Shown here: positions 1 to 7,955 of the stretch, one piece after another | How the letters are laid out: each line of letters begins with the position of its first letter | Position numbering within the stretch: position 1 is the stretch's first letter | Assembly (NCBI GenBank): GCA_025757685.1 | Contig: CP107220.1 | Coordinates: 1,922,204 to 1,986,203, forward strand | Length of the DNA: 64,000 nt | DNA from: Oscillospiraceae bacterium | Lineage (GTDB): Bacteria > Bacillota > Clostridia > Oscillospirales > Acutalibacteraceae | Direction: 5' to 3' | Translations under genes and position numbers: made by a program | Notes under the pieces: model-generated | Database searches by the model: none | Seen by the model: the letters and a program-made list of their open reading frames with translations, nothing else | What the model was told of the DNA's origin: nothing

Positions 1-1
1 G

Positions 2-613
2 GGCACCACCCGAGACGTGGTGGAGCGCACGGTGCGGCTGGGAGATCTGACTCTGCGGCTGGCGGATACCGCCGGGCTGCGCCAAACGGACGATGTGGTG
101 GAGCAGATCGGCGTGGAACGAGCACAGGCCCGGTTGCAACAGGCGCGGCTGGTGCTGGCGGTGTTTGACGGCAGTACGCCCCTGACTCCGGCGGACGAAG
201 AACTGATGACCCTTTGCAAGGGCAAAACCGCTGTGGCGGTGGTGAACAAAAACGATTTGCCCCCGGCGGCGGTGCAGGAAAAAATCAGAGCCGCCTTTGA
301 TCGGGTGGTGGCGTACAGCGCCAAGAACCACATCGGTCGGGACGATTTGGCGGTGGCGGTGGCAGACGCCCTTGGGGTGCAGAATTTTGACGCGGCGGAT
401 CCGCTCCTTGCCAACGAGCGACAGCGGCAGTGCTGCCAAACGGCGGCAGACTGTGTGGCGGAGGCTGTGGCCGCGCTGGAAGGCGGCATGACCTATGACG
501 CGGTGAATGTGAGCATTGACGCGGCGGCGGATGCCCTGCTTTCTCTCACCGGTGCCCGGGCGACACAAGCTGTGGTAGATCGGATTTTTGAAAAATTTTG
601 TGTAGGTAAGTAA
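2..613 (+). CDS. mnmE: tRNA modification GTPase MnmE (3' part)
   Basis: This is the C-terminal 203 residues of MnmE, cut by the left edge of the window. With MnmG it makes the cmnm5 modification of uridine 34 in several tRNAs. The fragment opens inside the GTPase domain at the G2 motif TTRD, followed by G3 (DTAGLR), G4 (NKND) and G5 (SAK). It ends in the family's conserved FCVGK tail, whose cysteine is the known catalytic residue. The reading frame is open to the window edge, so the GTG at 17 is not the true start. The stop TAA overlaps the mnmG ATG by one base, as expected for translational coupling. Family assignment is secure. Confidence 0.97.
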   Translation, partial: GTTRDVVERTVRLGDLTLRLADTAGLRQTDDVVEQIGVERAQARLQQARLVLAVFDGSTPLTPADEELMTLCKGKTAVAVVNKNDLPPAAVQEKIRAAFDRVVAYSAKNHIGRDDLAVAVADALGVQNFDAADPLLANERQRQCCQTAADCVAEAVAALEGGMTYDAVNVSIDAAADALLSLTGARATQAVVDRIFEKFCVGK

Positions 614-2478
614 TGGAATATTTTGCAAAAGCATACGATGTGGCGGTGATCGGCGCCGGCCATGCCGGGATCGAGGCCGGATTGGCAGCGGCACGGCTGG
701 GGTGCAGCACCGCTGTGTTTACCATCAATATGGACTGGGTGGGCAATATGCCCTGCAATCCCTCCATCGGCGGCACCTCTAAGGGTCACCTGGTGCGAGA
801 GATAGACGCATTGGGCGGCGAAATGGGCAAGGCGGCGGATCGCTACACGCTTCAATCTCGAATGCTGAACCTGGGCAAAGGCCCGGCGGTGCATTCCCTG
901 CGGGCACAGATTGACCGGCGCGCCTATGCCGGAGGGATGAAGCACACGCTGGAGCGGCAAGACAATTTGGACCTGCGCCAGTGCGAAATTACAGATATTG
1001 TCCAAGGCGAGGACGGTCTTTGGCGCCTGACCACTAAGCTGGAAGCGATCTATACTGCCAAGGCGGTGGTACTGGCTACCGGCACTTTCCTGGGCGGCCG
1101 CGTGTATGTGGGCGATGTGAGCTACGAAAGCGGGCCGGACGGTATGTTCCCGGCAACGGCGCTGGCAACGGCGCTGAAAAAGCTGGGTCTGCCCCTGCGC
1201 CGGTTCAAGACCGGCACCCCTTCCCGGGTGAACGCCCGCAGTTTGGATTTTGACAAAATGGAAGTGCAGCCCGGCGACGACCGCACGGTGCCCTTTAGCT
1301 TTGAGACGGATACACCGCCGGAGAACAAGGTGGTGTGTCACATCACCTACACCAATGCTGCCACCAAACAGGTGATCTTAGACAACCTGGACCGCAGCCC
1401 TATGTACAGCGGCAAAATTGAGGGCAAAGGCCCGCGGTACTGCCCCAGCTTTGAGGACAAGGTGGTGCGCTTCTCTGATCGGGAACGGCACCAGTTGTTT
1501 GTGGAGCCGTGCGGCGAAAAGACGGAAGAAATGTACCTGCAAGGGTTGTCCTCCTCCCTGCCGGAGGATGTGCAGTTGGCGTTTATCCACACCATTCCCG
1601 GTTTGGAGCACGCCCAGGTGATGCGCACCGCCTACGCCATTGAGTACGACTGCGTGGACCCGCGAGCCATGAAAGCCAGCTTGGAGTTTCACGACTTCCC
1701 CGGGCTGTTTGGTGCGGGGCAGTTTAACGGCTCCAGCGGCTACGAAGAAGCCGCCGCCCAGGGGCTGGTGGCCGGGATCAACGCCGCTATGTTGGTGCTG
1801 GGACGGGAGCCGCTGGTGCTGGATCGGGGCAGCAGTTACATTGGCACCCTGATCGACGATTTGGTGACCAAGGGCTGCACAGACCCCTACCGTATGATGA
1901 CCAGCCGCAGCGAGTACCGTTTGGTGCTGCGCCAGGACAACGCCGACCGGCGACTGACACCTACCGGTTACCGGGTGGGACTGATTTCACAGGAACGGTA
2001 TGATAAATACTTGGAAAAACAACGGCTGATTGAAGAAGAACGGCAGCGGGTGGCGCAGGTGAGCGTGCCTCTGACCGACACCATTCAGCAAATATTGACT
2101 GCTAAGGGCACGGCACCCCTAAAAACCGGCTGCAAGCTGGAGGAACTGCTGCGGCGCCCCCAACTGACCTACGCAGATTTGGCACCGGTGGATCCGAAAC
2201 GGCCGGACCTGCCGGCAGCGGTGTTTGAACAGGTAGAGATCGGTATTAAATACGCCGGGTACATTGCCCGTCAGGAGCAGCAGATTAAGGAGCTGCGCCG
2301 GGTGGAGGCCCAGCGGATACCGGCGGACATAGATTACAGCAAACTCACCGGCCTGCGGTTGGAAGCTAAGGAAAAGCTGGCTGCCGTTCGCCCTGAAAAC
2401 TTGGGGCAGGCTGCCCGGATCAGCGGGGTCAACCCGGCGGATGTGGCAGCGTTGCACATTCTATTGGAGAGCCTATGA
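613..2478 (+). CDS. mnmG: tRNA uridine-5-carboxymethylaminomethyl modification enzyme MnmG (GidA)
   Basis: FAD-dependent partner of MnmE in wobble-uridine modification; 621 residues, normal for the family. The N-terminal FAD-binding motif GAGHAG is at residues 14-19, followed by the conserved GGTSKGHLVREIDALGG stretch around residue 55 and the PSRVNARSLDF region in the middle. The start ATG overlaps the mnmE stop (TAATG) and the stop overlaps the rsmG start (ATGA), so the three genes form one tightly coupled operon. Nothing is missing or unusual. Confidence 0.97.
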   Translation: MEYFAKAYDVAVIGAGHAGIEAGLAAARLGCSTAVFTINMDWVGNMPCNPSIGGTSKGHLVREIDALGGEMGKAADRYTLQSRMLNLGKGPAVHSLRAQIDRRAYAGGMKHTLERQDNLDLRQCEITDIVQGEDGLWRLTTKLEAIYTAKAVVLATGTFLGGRVYVGDVSYESGPDGMFPATALATALKKLGLPLRRFKTGTPSRVNARSLDFDKMEVQPGDDRTVPFSFETDTPPENKVVCHITYTNAATKQVILDNLDRSPMYSGKIEGKGPRYCPSFEDKVVRFSDRERHQLFVEPCGEKTEEMYLQGLSSSLPEDVQLAFIHTIPGLEHAQVMRTAYAIEYDCVDPRAMKASLEFHDFPGLFGAGQFNGSSGYEEAAAQGLVAGINAAMLVLGREPLVLDRGSSYIGTLIDDLVTKGCTDPYRMMTSRSEYRLVLRQDNADRRLTPTGYRVGLISQERYDKYLEKQRLIEEERQRVAQVSVPLTDTIQQILTAKGTAPLKTGCKLEELLRRPQLTYADLAPVDPKRPDLPAAVFEQVEIGIKYAGYIARQEQQIKELRRVEAQRIPADIDYSKLTGLRLEAKEKLAAVRPENLGQAARISGVNPADVAALHILLESL

Positions 2479-3179
2479 TCGACACGGAGAAATTATCCCG
2501 ACTGCTTGAAGAACGAAACATTGCTGTGGACGGCTACGCAGCCCAACGGCTGGATCTGTATGCCCAGCGACTGGTGGCGTGGAACGAAAAAATGAATCTG
2601 ACCGGCATTACCGATCCGGAGGGCATACTGGAAAAGCATTTTATCGACTCCATAGAGCCGCTGCGTTTTGTGGAGATACCGAGAAATGCCCGGGTGATTG
2701 ATGTAGGTACCGGTGCCGGGTTTCCCGGTCTGCCGCTGCTGATCGCCCGGCCGGATCTGGATCTGACCCTGGCAGACAGTCTGCATAAGCGGCTGGTGTT
2801 CCTGAAAGATGTGCTCCATGGCTGCGGGCTGGTGGCAGAGCTGGTGCATGAGCGGGCGGAGATTTTGGGCAAAGACCCGGACTATCGGGAGCAGTACGAT
2901 ATTGCCACTGCCAGAGCGGTGGCGCCCCTGCCGGTGCTGTGCGAATACTGCCTGCCTTTTGTGAAAGTGGGCGGCGCGTTCTTGGCGCTGAAAGGCGCGG
3001 AGGACGAGGTGGCGGCGGCAAAGTGTGCCATAGCGACCCTTGGCGGGGAGTTGGAACAGAATGTTTCATATAAACTACCAAGCGGCGACAGCCGCCATTT
3101 GGTTGTGGTGCGAAAAATATCGCAAACCCCGACAAAATACCCGCGAAAGCCTAAAAAAATAGATACCAAGCCGTTATAA
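2475..3179 (+). CDS. rsmG: 16S rRNA (guanine-527-N7) methyltransferase RsmG (GidB)
   Basis: Class I SAM-dependent methyltransferase that modifies G527 of 16S rRNA. The SAM-binding motif DVGTGAGFPG lies at residues 76-85 and the conserved ARAVAPLPVL stretch follows at about 140. It is 234 residues, typical in length, with a basic C-terminal tail (KYPRKPKKI). It overlaps mnmG by four bases (ATGA). A good intrinsic terminator follows at 3206-3238, closing the mnmE-mnmG-rsmG transcript. Confidence 0.96.
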   Translation: MIDTEKLSRLLEERNIAVDGYAAQRLDLYAQRLVAWNEKMNLTGITDPEGILEKHFIDSIEPLRFVEIPRNARVIDVGTGAGFPGLPLLIARPDLDLTLADSLHKRLVFLKDVLHGCGLVAELVHERAEILGKDPDYREQYDIATARAVAPLPVLCEYCLPFVKVGGAFLALKGAEDEVAAAKCAIATLGGELEQNVSYKLPSGDSRHLVVVRKISQTPTKYPRKPKKIDTKPL

Positions 3180-3205
3180 GCCTGTCGAAGCTGCGGTTTT
3201 AGATT

Positions 3206-3238
3206 GACTTTCCCCCGATGGGAAAGTCTTTCTTTTTG
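3206..3238 (+). terminator. terminator after rsmG
   Basis: Perfect 9-bp stem GACTTTCCC/GGGAAAGTC with a CCGAT loop, followed by TTTCTTTTT. Confidence 0.85.
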
Positions 3239-3278
3239 TTCTAAACTGTGATACAGTATAGTCAAAGGAGATGAGGAC

Positions 3279-4112
3279 ATGGCCAAAGAGATCGTAGAGA
3301 TCCCAACGGAACGGCTGCTGCCCAACCCCTACCAGCCCCGCAAGCAATTCAGCAGCGAGGAAATGCTGGGGCTGGCAGACTCCATTCAGCAAAACGGCGT
3401 GTTGCAGCCATTGCTGGCACGGCGGATCAACAACAGTGATTATTATGAGCTGATTGCCGGGGAGCGGCGGCTGCGGGCATCCATTTTGGCCAACCTGCAA
3501 ACGGTGCCCTGCATTGTGCTGGACTGTGATTATCAGGACAGCGCAGTGATCTCCATTTTAGAGAACATTCAGCGAGCGAACTTGAATTTCTTTGAGGAAG
3601 CCCTGGCTATTGCGCATTTGCACGAGCATTTTGGACTAACGCAACAGGAGATCGGCAAAAAACTGGGCAAGAGCCAGTCAGCGCTCTCCAACAAGCTGCG
3701 CCTGCTGCGACTGCCTGCCGATGTGCGGTACTATATTGAGAAAGAAGGGCTGACGGAGCGCCACGCCCGAGCACTGCTGAAAGTGGACGACCCGGAAGTC
3801 ATGTGGACAGTGCTAAGGGCAGTCACCGACCGCCACCTGAATGTAGAACAGACAGAAAGCATGATCGCCCACCTGCTGGGCGAAGATGCGCCGGCGGACA
3901 AGCACCGCCGCAAGGTGGTGCCCCTGTTTCGAGATGTGCGTATCTTTGTCAATACTGTAAACAAGGCCATTGCCACAATGCAAGCCAGCGGTATTGACGC
4001 GGTCAGCAATAAAACAGAGACAGACGATTATATCGAATTCCATGTACGCATACCCAAGCATACTGACGAAAGCACCACACAATCCTCTGCAAATGCAGAC
4101 AAACCCGCTTAA
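3279..4112 (+). CDS. noc: nucleoid occlusion protein Noc (ParB family)
   Basis: ParB-family DNA-binding protein, 277 residues. The ParB/CTP-binding domain shows NPYQPRK at 16-22, GERR at 61-64 and ENIQRANL around 95-102; a helix-turn-helix (TQQEIGKKLGKSQSALSNKL) spans about 121-140. The C-terminal block with FVNTVNKAI...SGI...DDYIEF is characteristic of Noc rather than Spo0J. Its position between rsmG and parA matches the Bacillus order. SD AAAGGAG sits 8 bases before the ATG. Oddity: the protein begins directly with the ParB domain and has no N-terminal amphipathic membrane-targeting helix as in Bacillus Noc, so membrane-linked division inhibition may be absent. A second ParB with a partition-independent role is the alternative. 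Confidence 0.88.
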   Translation: MAKEIVEIPTERLLPNPYQPRKQFSSEEMLGLADSIQQNGVLQPLLARRINNSDYYELIAGERRLRASILANLQTVPCIVLDCDYQDSAVISILENIQRANLNFFEEALAIAHLHEHFGLTQQEIGKKLGKSQSALSNKLRLLRLPADVRYYIEKEGLTERHARALLKVDDPEVMWTVLRAVTDRHLNVEQTESMIAHLLGEDAPADKHRRKVVPLFRDVRIFVNTVNKAIATMQASGIDAVSNKTETDDYIEFHVRIPKHTDESTTQSSANADKPA

Positions 4113-4157
4113 AACGGGAAACCGTTTTAACATATTCTCCTCTTTTCATCACACGGG

Positions 4158-4190
4158 ATGGCTCGGCGGCAACGCCGGGCCATTCTGTGT
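4158..4190 (+). terminator. terminator after noc
   Basis: An 11-bp stem (ATGGCTCGGCG paired with CGCCGGGCCAT, one G-T) capped by a GCAA tetraloop, then TTCTGTGTTT. A second short perfect hairpin (TTAAAACGG, GAAA loop, CCGTTTTAA) at 4109-4130 overlaps the noc stop codon. Confidence 0.75.
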
Positions 4191-4203
4191 TTCATGTGAA
4201 ACA
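4188..4203. promoter_or_regulatory. parS-like site 1
   Basis: TGTTTCATGTGAAACA. This is the parS consensus with central dinucleotide TG instead of CG. The match extends to 20 bp (TGTG...CACA). Confidence 0.85.
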
Positions 4204-4225
4204 CAGTGTAGGCTCGCAATTTATA

Positions 4226-4241
4226 TGTTTCATGTGAAACA
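4226..4241. promoter_or_regulatory. parS-like site 2
   Basis: Identical 16-mer to site 1, with central TG, 38 bp downstream of it. A likely ParB or Noc binding site. Confidence 0.85.
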
Positions 4242-4263
4242 CGCCGGAAAAGCAGCCAAATGT

Positions 4264-4279
4264 TGTTTCATGTGAAACA
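4264..4279. promoter_or_regulatory. parS-like site 3
   Basis: Identical 16-mer to sites 1 and 2, again 38 bp further on, so the three TG-type sites are evenly spaced. Confidence 0.85.
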
Positions 4280-4348
4280 CGAAAACGGTGCCACAAAATA
4301 TGGTATGGCCAAATCTGACAGCCACAAATCTCCAAAAATAATACGCGC

Positions 4349-4364
4349 TGTTTCACGTGAAACC
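4349..4364. promoter_or_regulatory. parS site 4 next to the parA promoter
   Basis: TGTTTCACGTGAAACC, the canonical parS core with the palindromic CACGTG centre. It ends two bases before the parA -35 box, so bound ParB could affect parA-parB transcription. Confidence 0.88.
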
Positions 4365-4365
4365 C

Positions 4366-4394
4366 TTGAAGCGGACGGGCCTTTGTTGTATAAT
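4366..4394 (+). promoter_or_regulatory. parA promoter
   Basis: TTGAAG (4366-4371), 17-bp spacer, TATAAT (4389-4394), 20 bp upstream of the parA start. Confidence 0.85.
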
Positions 4395-4413
4395 ACCAAT
4401 CGGAGGTGCCGAT

Positions 4414-5178
4414 ATGGGAAAAACCATTTCTATTTTTAATCAAAAAGGCGGCGTGGGCAAAACCACCACTTGCGTCAATTTGGCGGCTGCTTTAGGCGCC
4501 AAGGGCAAAAAGACTTTGCTGGTAGACGTTGACCCCCAGGGCAACAGCACCAGCGGCGTAGGTGTGGATAAAAGCGAAATTGAGTATTCCACCTATGATA
4601 TTTTGGTGGACAACCAGCCTGCCCGTGCGATTTTGCACGAAACGCCCTTTAAGAACCTGGATTTGCTGCCGGCGAACATGAACTTGGCCGGCGCGGAGCT
4701 GGAACTGGCGGAAACGGAGGATCGGTTTCGTGCGCTAAAAAAAGCCATTGCCACCCTGGTGGTGGAGTATGACTATATTATTATTGACTGCCCGCCCAGC
4801 TTGGGATTGCTGAGCCTGAATGCACTGGTGGCGTCAGACACCCTGATCGTACCCCTGCAATGCGAATATTACGCTTTGGAGGGCTTGAGCCAGTTGCTCA
4901 GCACCGTGCGCACGGTCAAACAGCACTATAACCCCCACTTAGAGCTGCAAGGGGTGGTCTTTACCATGTATGACAGCCGATTAAAGCTGACCCAGCAGGT
5001 GGTAGACGAGGTGGAGAAATACTTCCCCGGCAAAACCTACCACACCATGATCCCCCGCAGCGTCAAGCTGGCAGAAGCCCCCAGCTACGGCAAACCGGTG
5101 CTGTATTATGAAAAATACTGTAAGGCCAGCTTTGCGTATAAAAAGTTGGCAGACGAGGTGGTTAAGCAGAGCCGTTGA
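4414..5178 (+). CDS. parA: chromosome partitioning ATPase ParA (Soj)
   Basis: Deviant Walker-type ATPase that works with ParB and parS in chromosome segregation and regulation of replication initiation. The Walker A motif KGGVGKTT is at residues 11-18, DPQGN at about 45 and the Walker B region YIIIDCPPS at about 126. I chose the ATG at 4414 (254 residues) because it has SD GGAGG six bases upstream; an upstream in-frame ATG at 4357 lies inside parS site 4 and before the -10 box. It is followed by parB after 46 bp. Confidence 0.97.
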   Translation: MGKTISIFNQKGGVGKTTTCVNLAAALGAKGKKTLLVDVDPQGNSTSGVGVDKSEIEYSTYDILVDNQPARAILHETPFKNLDLLPANMNLAGAELELAETEDRFRALKKAIATLVVEYDYIIIDCPPSLGLLSLNALVASDTLIVPLQCEYYALEGLSQLLSTVRTVKQHYNPHLELQGVVFTMYDSRLKLTQQVVDEVEKYFPGKTYHTMIPRSVKLAEAPSYGKPVLYYEKYCKASFAYKKLADEVVKQSR

Positions 5179-5224
5179 CCCGGCTCTATAATATAATAGG
5201 TATAGGAAAAGCGGAGGAAATGCG

Positions 5225-6076
5225 ATGGCTAATAAAAAATCCGGCCTGGGCAAAGGACTGGGCCAGTTGTTTTTAGAGAATTCCGTTGATGAGTTGGTGG
5301 CAAACAACACGCTGCCCTTAGAGGAGATCGTACCCAACAAGGAGCAGCCCCGAAAGACCTTTGACGAAACGGCGTTGGAGGAATTGGCGGAGAGCATTCG
5401 CCAGCACGGCGTGTTGCAGCCCCTTTTGGTGCGGCCCCTGCCCGGCGGCGGGTACCAGCTGGTGGCCGGTGAGCGGCGATACAGAGCCAGCCGCATCGCC
5501 GGACTGCGAGAGGTACCTGTGGTGATCCGGGAATTGTCCGATGTGGAGACCATGGAGATCGCCATTATTGAGAACTTGCAGCGTGAGGATCTGAATCCCA
5601 TTGAGGAAGCGGAGGGACTGCAAGCACTGATTGATCGCTGCGGTTTTACCCAGGATCAGGTGGCAGCCAGCGTAGGCAAGTCCCGCCCGGCTATTGCCAA
5701 TAGTCTGCGGCTGCTGAAGCTGCCCCCGGAGGTGCGGGAGATGACCAAAAGCGGCACCATCTCTGCCGGTCACGCCCGGGCGCTCCTGGGACTGCCGAAC
5801 GAGGCGTTGATTTATGCGGCAGCGGAGCAAATCGTTTCACACAAACTTACGGTGCGGGATGTGGAAAAGCTGGCCAAGCGCAGTCAGCAGGAAGCCGGTG
5901 CGGCACCCAAGCCCCGATCCCGACGGGATGCGTTTTACGACGAGGTGGAACTGGCGCTGAAGGAGACCTTGGGCCGCAAGGTGCGCGTGGTGCCCGGCCG
6001 GGGCAAAGGTACGCTGGAGATTGAATTCTATTCCAATGAAGATCTAAAAGATTTGGCCAATAAGTTAGGAGAATAA
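5225..6076 (+). CDS. parB: chromosome partitioning protein ParB (Spo0J)
   Basis: Centromere-binding CTPase of the parABS system, 283 residues. The N-terminus KSGLGKGLGQLF is the conserved ParA-interacting segment of Spo0J. GERRYRAS at 82-89 is the CTP-binding region, ENLQREDLNPIEEA follows at about 115, and an HTH (TQDQVAASVGKSRPAIANSL) covers about 145-164. The C-terminal dimerisation domain is present. SD GGAGG lies upstream. It and the Noc-like protein are paralogues 1.1 kb apart, with the parS cluster between them. Confidence 0.96.
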   Translation: MANKKSGLGKGLGQLFLENSVDELVANNTLPLEEIVPNKEQPRKTFDETALEELAESIRQHGVLQPLLVRPLPGGGYQLVAGERRYRASRIAGLREVPVVIRELSDVETMEIAIIENLQREDLNPIEEAEGLQALIDRCGFTQDQVAASVGKSRPAIANSLRLLKLPPEVREMTKSGTISAGHARALLGLPNEALIYAAAEQIVSHKLTVRDVEKLAKRSQQEAGAAPKPRSRRDAFYDEVELALKETLGRKVRVVPGRGKGTLEIEFYSNEDLKDLANKLGE

Positions 6077-6080
6077 AAGC

Positions 6081-7367
6081 ATGCTGGATATGAAATTTGT
6101 GCGGGAAAATCCCGAACTGGTAAAGGAGAACATCAAAAAGAAATTTCAGGACGAGAAGCTGCCCCTGGTGGATCAGGTAATCGAACTGGACGAGCGTCGT
6201 CGGGCTGCCATGACCAAGGCGGACGAGCTGCGTGCAAACCGCAACAAGCTGTCTAAGGAGATCGGTGCCTTGATGGCACAGGGCAAGAAGGAAGAGGGCA
6301 TGGCCCTGCGCCAAAAGGTGGCGGATCAGGCCAAGGAACTGGAAGAACTGACCAAAGAGGCCAACGAGCTGAACGAGCAGGTCACCAAGATCATGATGAC
6401 CATTCCCAATATCATTGACCCCAGCGTGCCCATCGGTAAGGATGACAGTGAAAATGTAGAGGTGGAGCGCTTTGGGGAACCGGTGGTGCCGGACTTTGAG
6501 GTGCCGTACCATACGGACATTATGGAGCGCTTTGACGGCATTGATCTGGACGCTGCCCGCAAGGTGGCCGGTAACGGCTTTTATTACCTGATGGGCGATA
6601 TTGCCCGGTTGCACTCTGCGGTCATCAGTTATGCCCGTGACTTTATGATCGACCGTGGCTTTACCTATTGCGTGCCGCCGTTTATGATCCGCTCCAATGT
6701 GGTTACCGGTGTAATGAGCTTTGCCGAGATGGACGCCATGATGTACAAGATTGAGGGGGAGGACCTGTACCTGATCGGTACTTCCGAGCACTCTATGATC
6801 GGCAAATTTATTGATACCATCACCCCGGAGAGCGAGCTGCCCAAGACCCTGACTTCTTACTCTCCCTGCTTCCGCAAGGAGAAGGGCGCTCACGGCATTG
6901 AGGAGCGCGGCGTGTACCGTATCCATCAATTTGAGAAGCAGGAGATGATCGTGGTCTGCAAGCCGGAGGAGAGCAAAATGTGGTTCGACAAGCTGTGGCA
7001 GAACACGGTGGACCTGTTCCGCAGCCTGGATATTCCGGTGCGCACGCTGGAGTGCTGCTCCGGCGATTTGGCAGACTTGAAAGTCAAGAGCGTAGACGTG
7101 GAGGCCTGGTCCCCTCGCCAGAAGAAATATTTTGAGGTGGGCTCCTGCTCCAATCTGTCCGACGCCCAGGCCCGCCGCCTGAAGATCCGCGTGAAGGGCG
7201 AGCACGGCAACTACCTGGCCCACACCCTGAACAACACGGTGGTGGCGCCCCCCAGAATGCTCATCGCCTTCCTGGAGAACAACTTGCAGGCAGACGGCAG
7301 CGTACTGGTGCCCAAGGCCTTGCAGCCGTATATGGGCGGCACAGAGCGCCTGGTGCCGAAAAAATAA
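6081..7367 (+). CDS. serS: seryl-tRNA synthetase
   Basis: Class II aminoacyl-tRNA synthetase, 428 residues. The N-terminal antiparallel coiled-coil arm (about residues 25-105, rich in K/E/L) contacts tRNA. Motif 2 is the FRKEKGAHG...GVYRIHQF region (around 257-280) and motif 3 with its arginine is in NNTVVAPPRMLIAFLE near 390. The SD TTAGGAG overlaps the parB stop region, four bases separate the genes, and a strong terminator follows, so serS is the last gene of the par operon. Confidence 0.97.
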   Translation: MLDMKFVRENPELVKENIKKKFQDEKLPLVDQVIELDERRRAAMTKADELRANRNKLSKEIGALMAQGKKEEGMALRQKVADQAKELEELTKEANELNEQVTKIMMTIPNIIDPSVPIGKDDSENVEVERFGEPVVPDFEVPYHTDIMERFDGIDLDAARKVAGNGFYYLMGDIARLHSAVISYARDFMIDRGFTYCVPPFMIRSNVVTGVMSFAEMDAMMYKIEGEDLYLIGTSEHSMIGKFIDTITPESELPKTLTSYSPCFRKEKGAHGIEERGVYRIHQFEKQEMIVVCKPEESKMWFDKLWQNTVDLFRSLDIPVRTLECCSGDLADLKVKSVDVEAWSPRQKKYFEVGSCSNLSDAQARRLKIRVKGEHGNYLAHTLNNTVVAPPRMLIAFLENNLQADGSVLVPKALQPYMGGTERLVPKK

Positions 7368-7382
7368 TAGTGTTCCACGCCA

Positions 7383-7416
7383 AACAGCGCCTGTCTGCGG
7401 ACGGGCGCTGTTTTTT
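7383..7416 (+). terminator. terminator after serS
   Basis: A 13-bp stem from AACAGCGCC to GGCGCTGTT with a TGCG loop at 7396-7399, followed by a T run. Confidence 0.9.
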
Positions 7417-7434
7417 GCGTATGCGGACCGTGCA

Positions 7435-7608
7435 CCCCCCCACTGCGGCTGCGCCGCTTTTCCCCCCTTTGCAAGGGGGGCGAAGAAGATGTAACCGATA
7501 AGCCTCCCTTGTAATGGGTGACTCCCCGCAGTGCGGGGAGATGTCACGCAGCGACAGAGGGGACGGGCACCGGTTCGGTGGGGGACCGCCGTAGGCGGTG
7601 GAGGGATT
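7435..7608. repeat. composite palindromic intergenic repeat, copy A
   Basis: A mosaic of palindromes: CCCCCCTTTGCAAGGGGGG, then TGTAACCGATAAGCCTCCCTTGT, then a hairpin ACTCCCCGCAGTGCGGGGAG joined to TGTCACGCAGCGACA, and finally GGACCGCCGTAGGCGGTGG running into GGAGGGATT. Blocks of it recur at 14161-14363 (partly inverted), 17253-17330 and 50374-50420. It has no coding capacity that I trust. Confidence 0.75.
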
Positions 7609-7870
7609 AAACGGTTAAGCAAACACTTAACAAATAACTACACCGCTTTATGCAATTCCACCAAAAACAATGTGAACCGTGTAACACGATAGTGGGCGTG
7701 TTTTGAGAAATAGGGGAGAAACGCCGGGGAAAAGGCGGAAAATTGTTCCGAAACTGGATGATATTGTGAACTTTGTAACAAATTATTTCGGCTTATTCAA
7801 AAATATGCCCAAAAACATCGTTAAAAGATTATCAATTTTTAGTGGTATGGTAGATTTGTGCCCAAAAGGC
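7609..7870. other. AT-rich intergenic region before adhE
   Basis: No convincing gene; a 66-codon open frame at 7703-7903 has no SD and unlikely composition. I looked for a Rex operator (TTGTTA-n6-TTAACAA type), as often precedes adhE, and saw only imperfect half-sites such as TTAACAAAT at 7628. Confidence 0.5.
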
Positions 7871-7899
7871 TTGCAAAGGCAAAGGCTTTTCAGTATGAT
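7871..7899 (+). promoter_or_regulatory. adhE promoter
   Basis: TTGCAA (7871-7876), 17-bp spacer, TATGAT (7894-7899), with a 5' leader of about 50 nt. Confidence 0.65.
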
Positions 7900-7955
7900 A
7901 TAGATGGATTAGCGGAACACCGCTATGATAGTAAGTACAACTTGGAGGCAATAAA

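Noticed and set aside
5847..7622. 591-codon open frame opposite serS
   Set aside because: It is the antisense of serS and its 3' repeats; composition and lack of SD mark it as a shadow of the real gene.
7609..7870. Rex operator before adhE
   Set aside because: Only single half-sites (TTAACAA-like) were found; no paired site with correct spacing.
7703..7903. 66-codon gene before adhE
   Set aside because: No SD, overlaps the adhE promoter, composition not protein-like.
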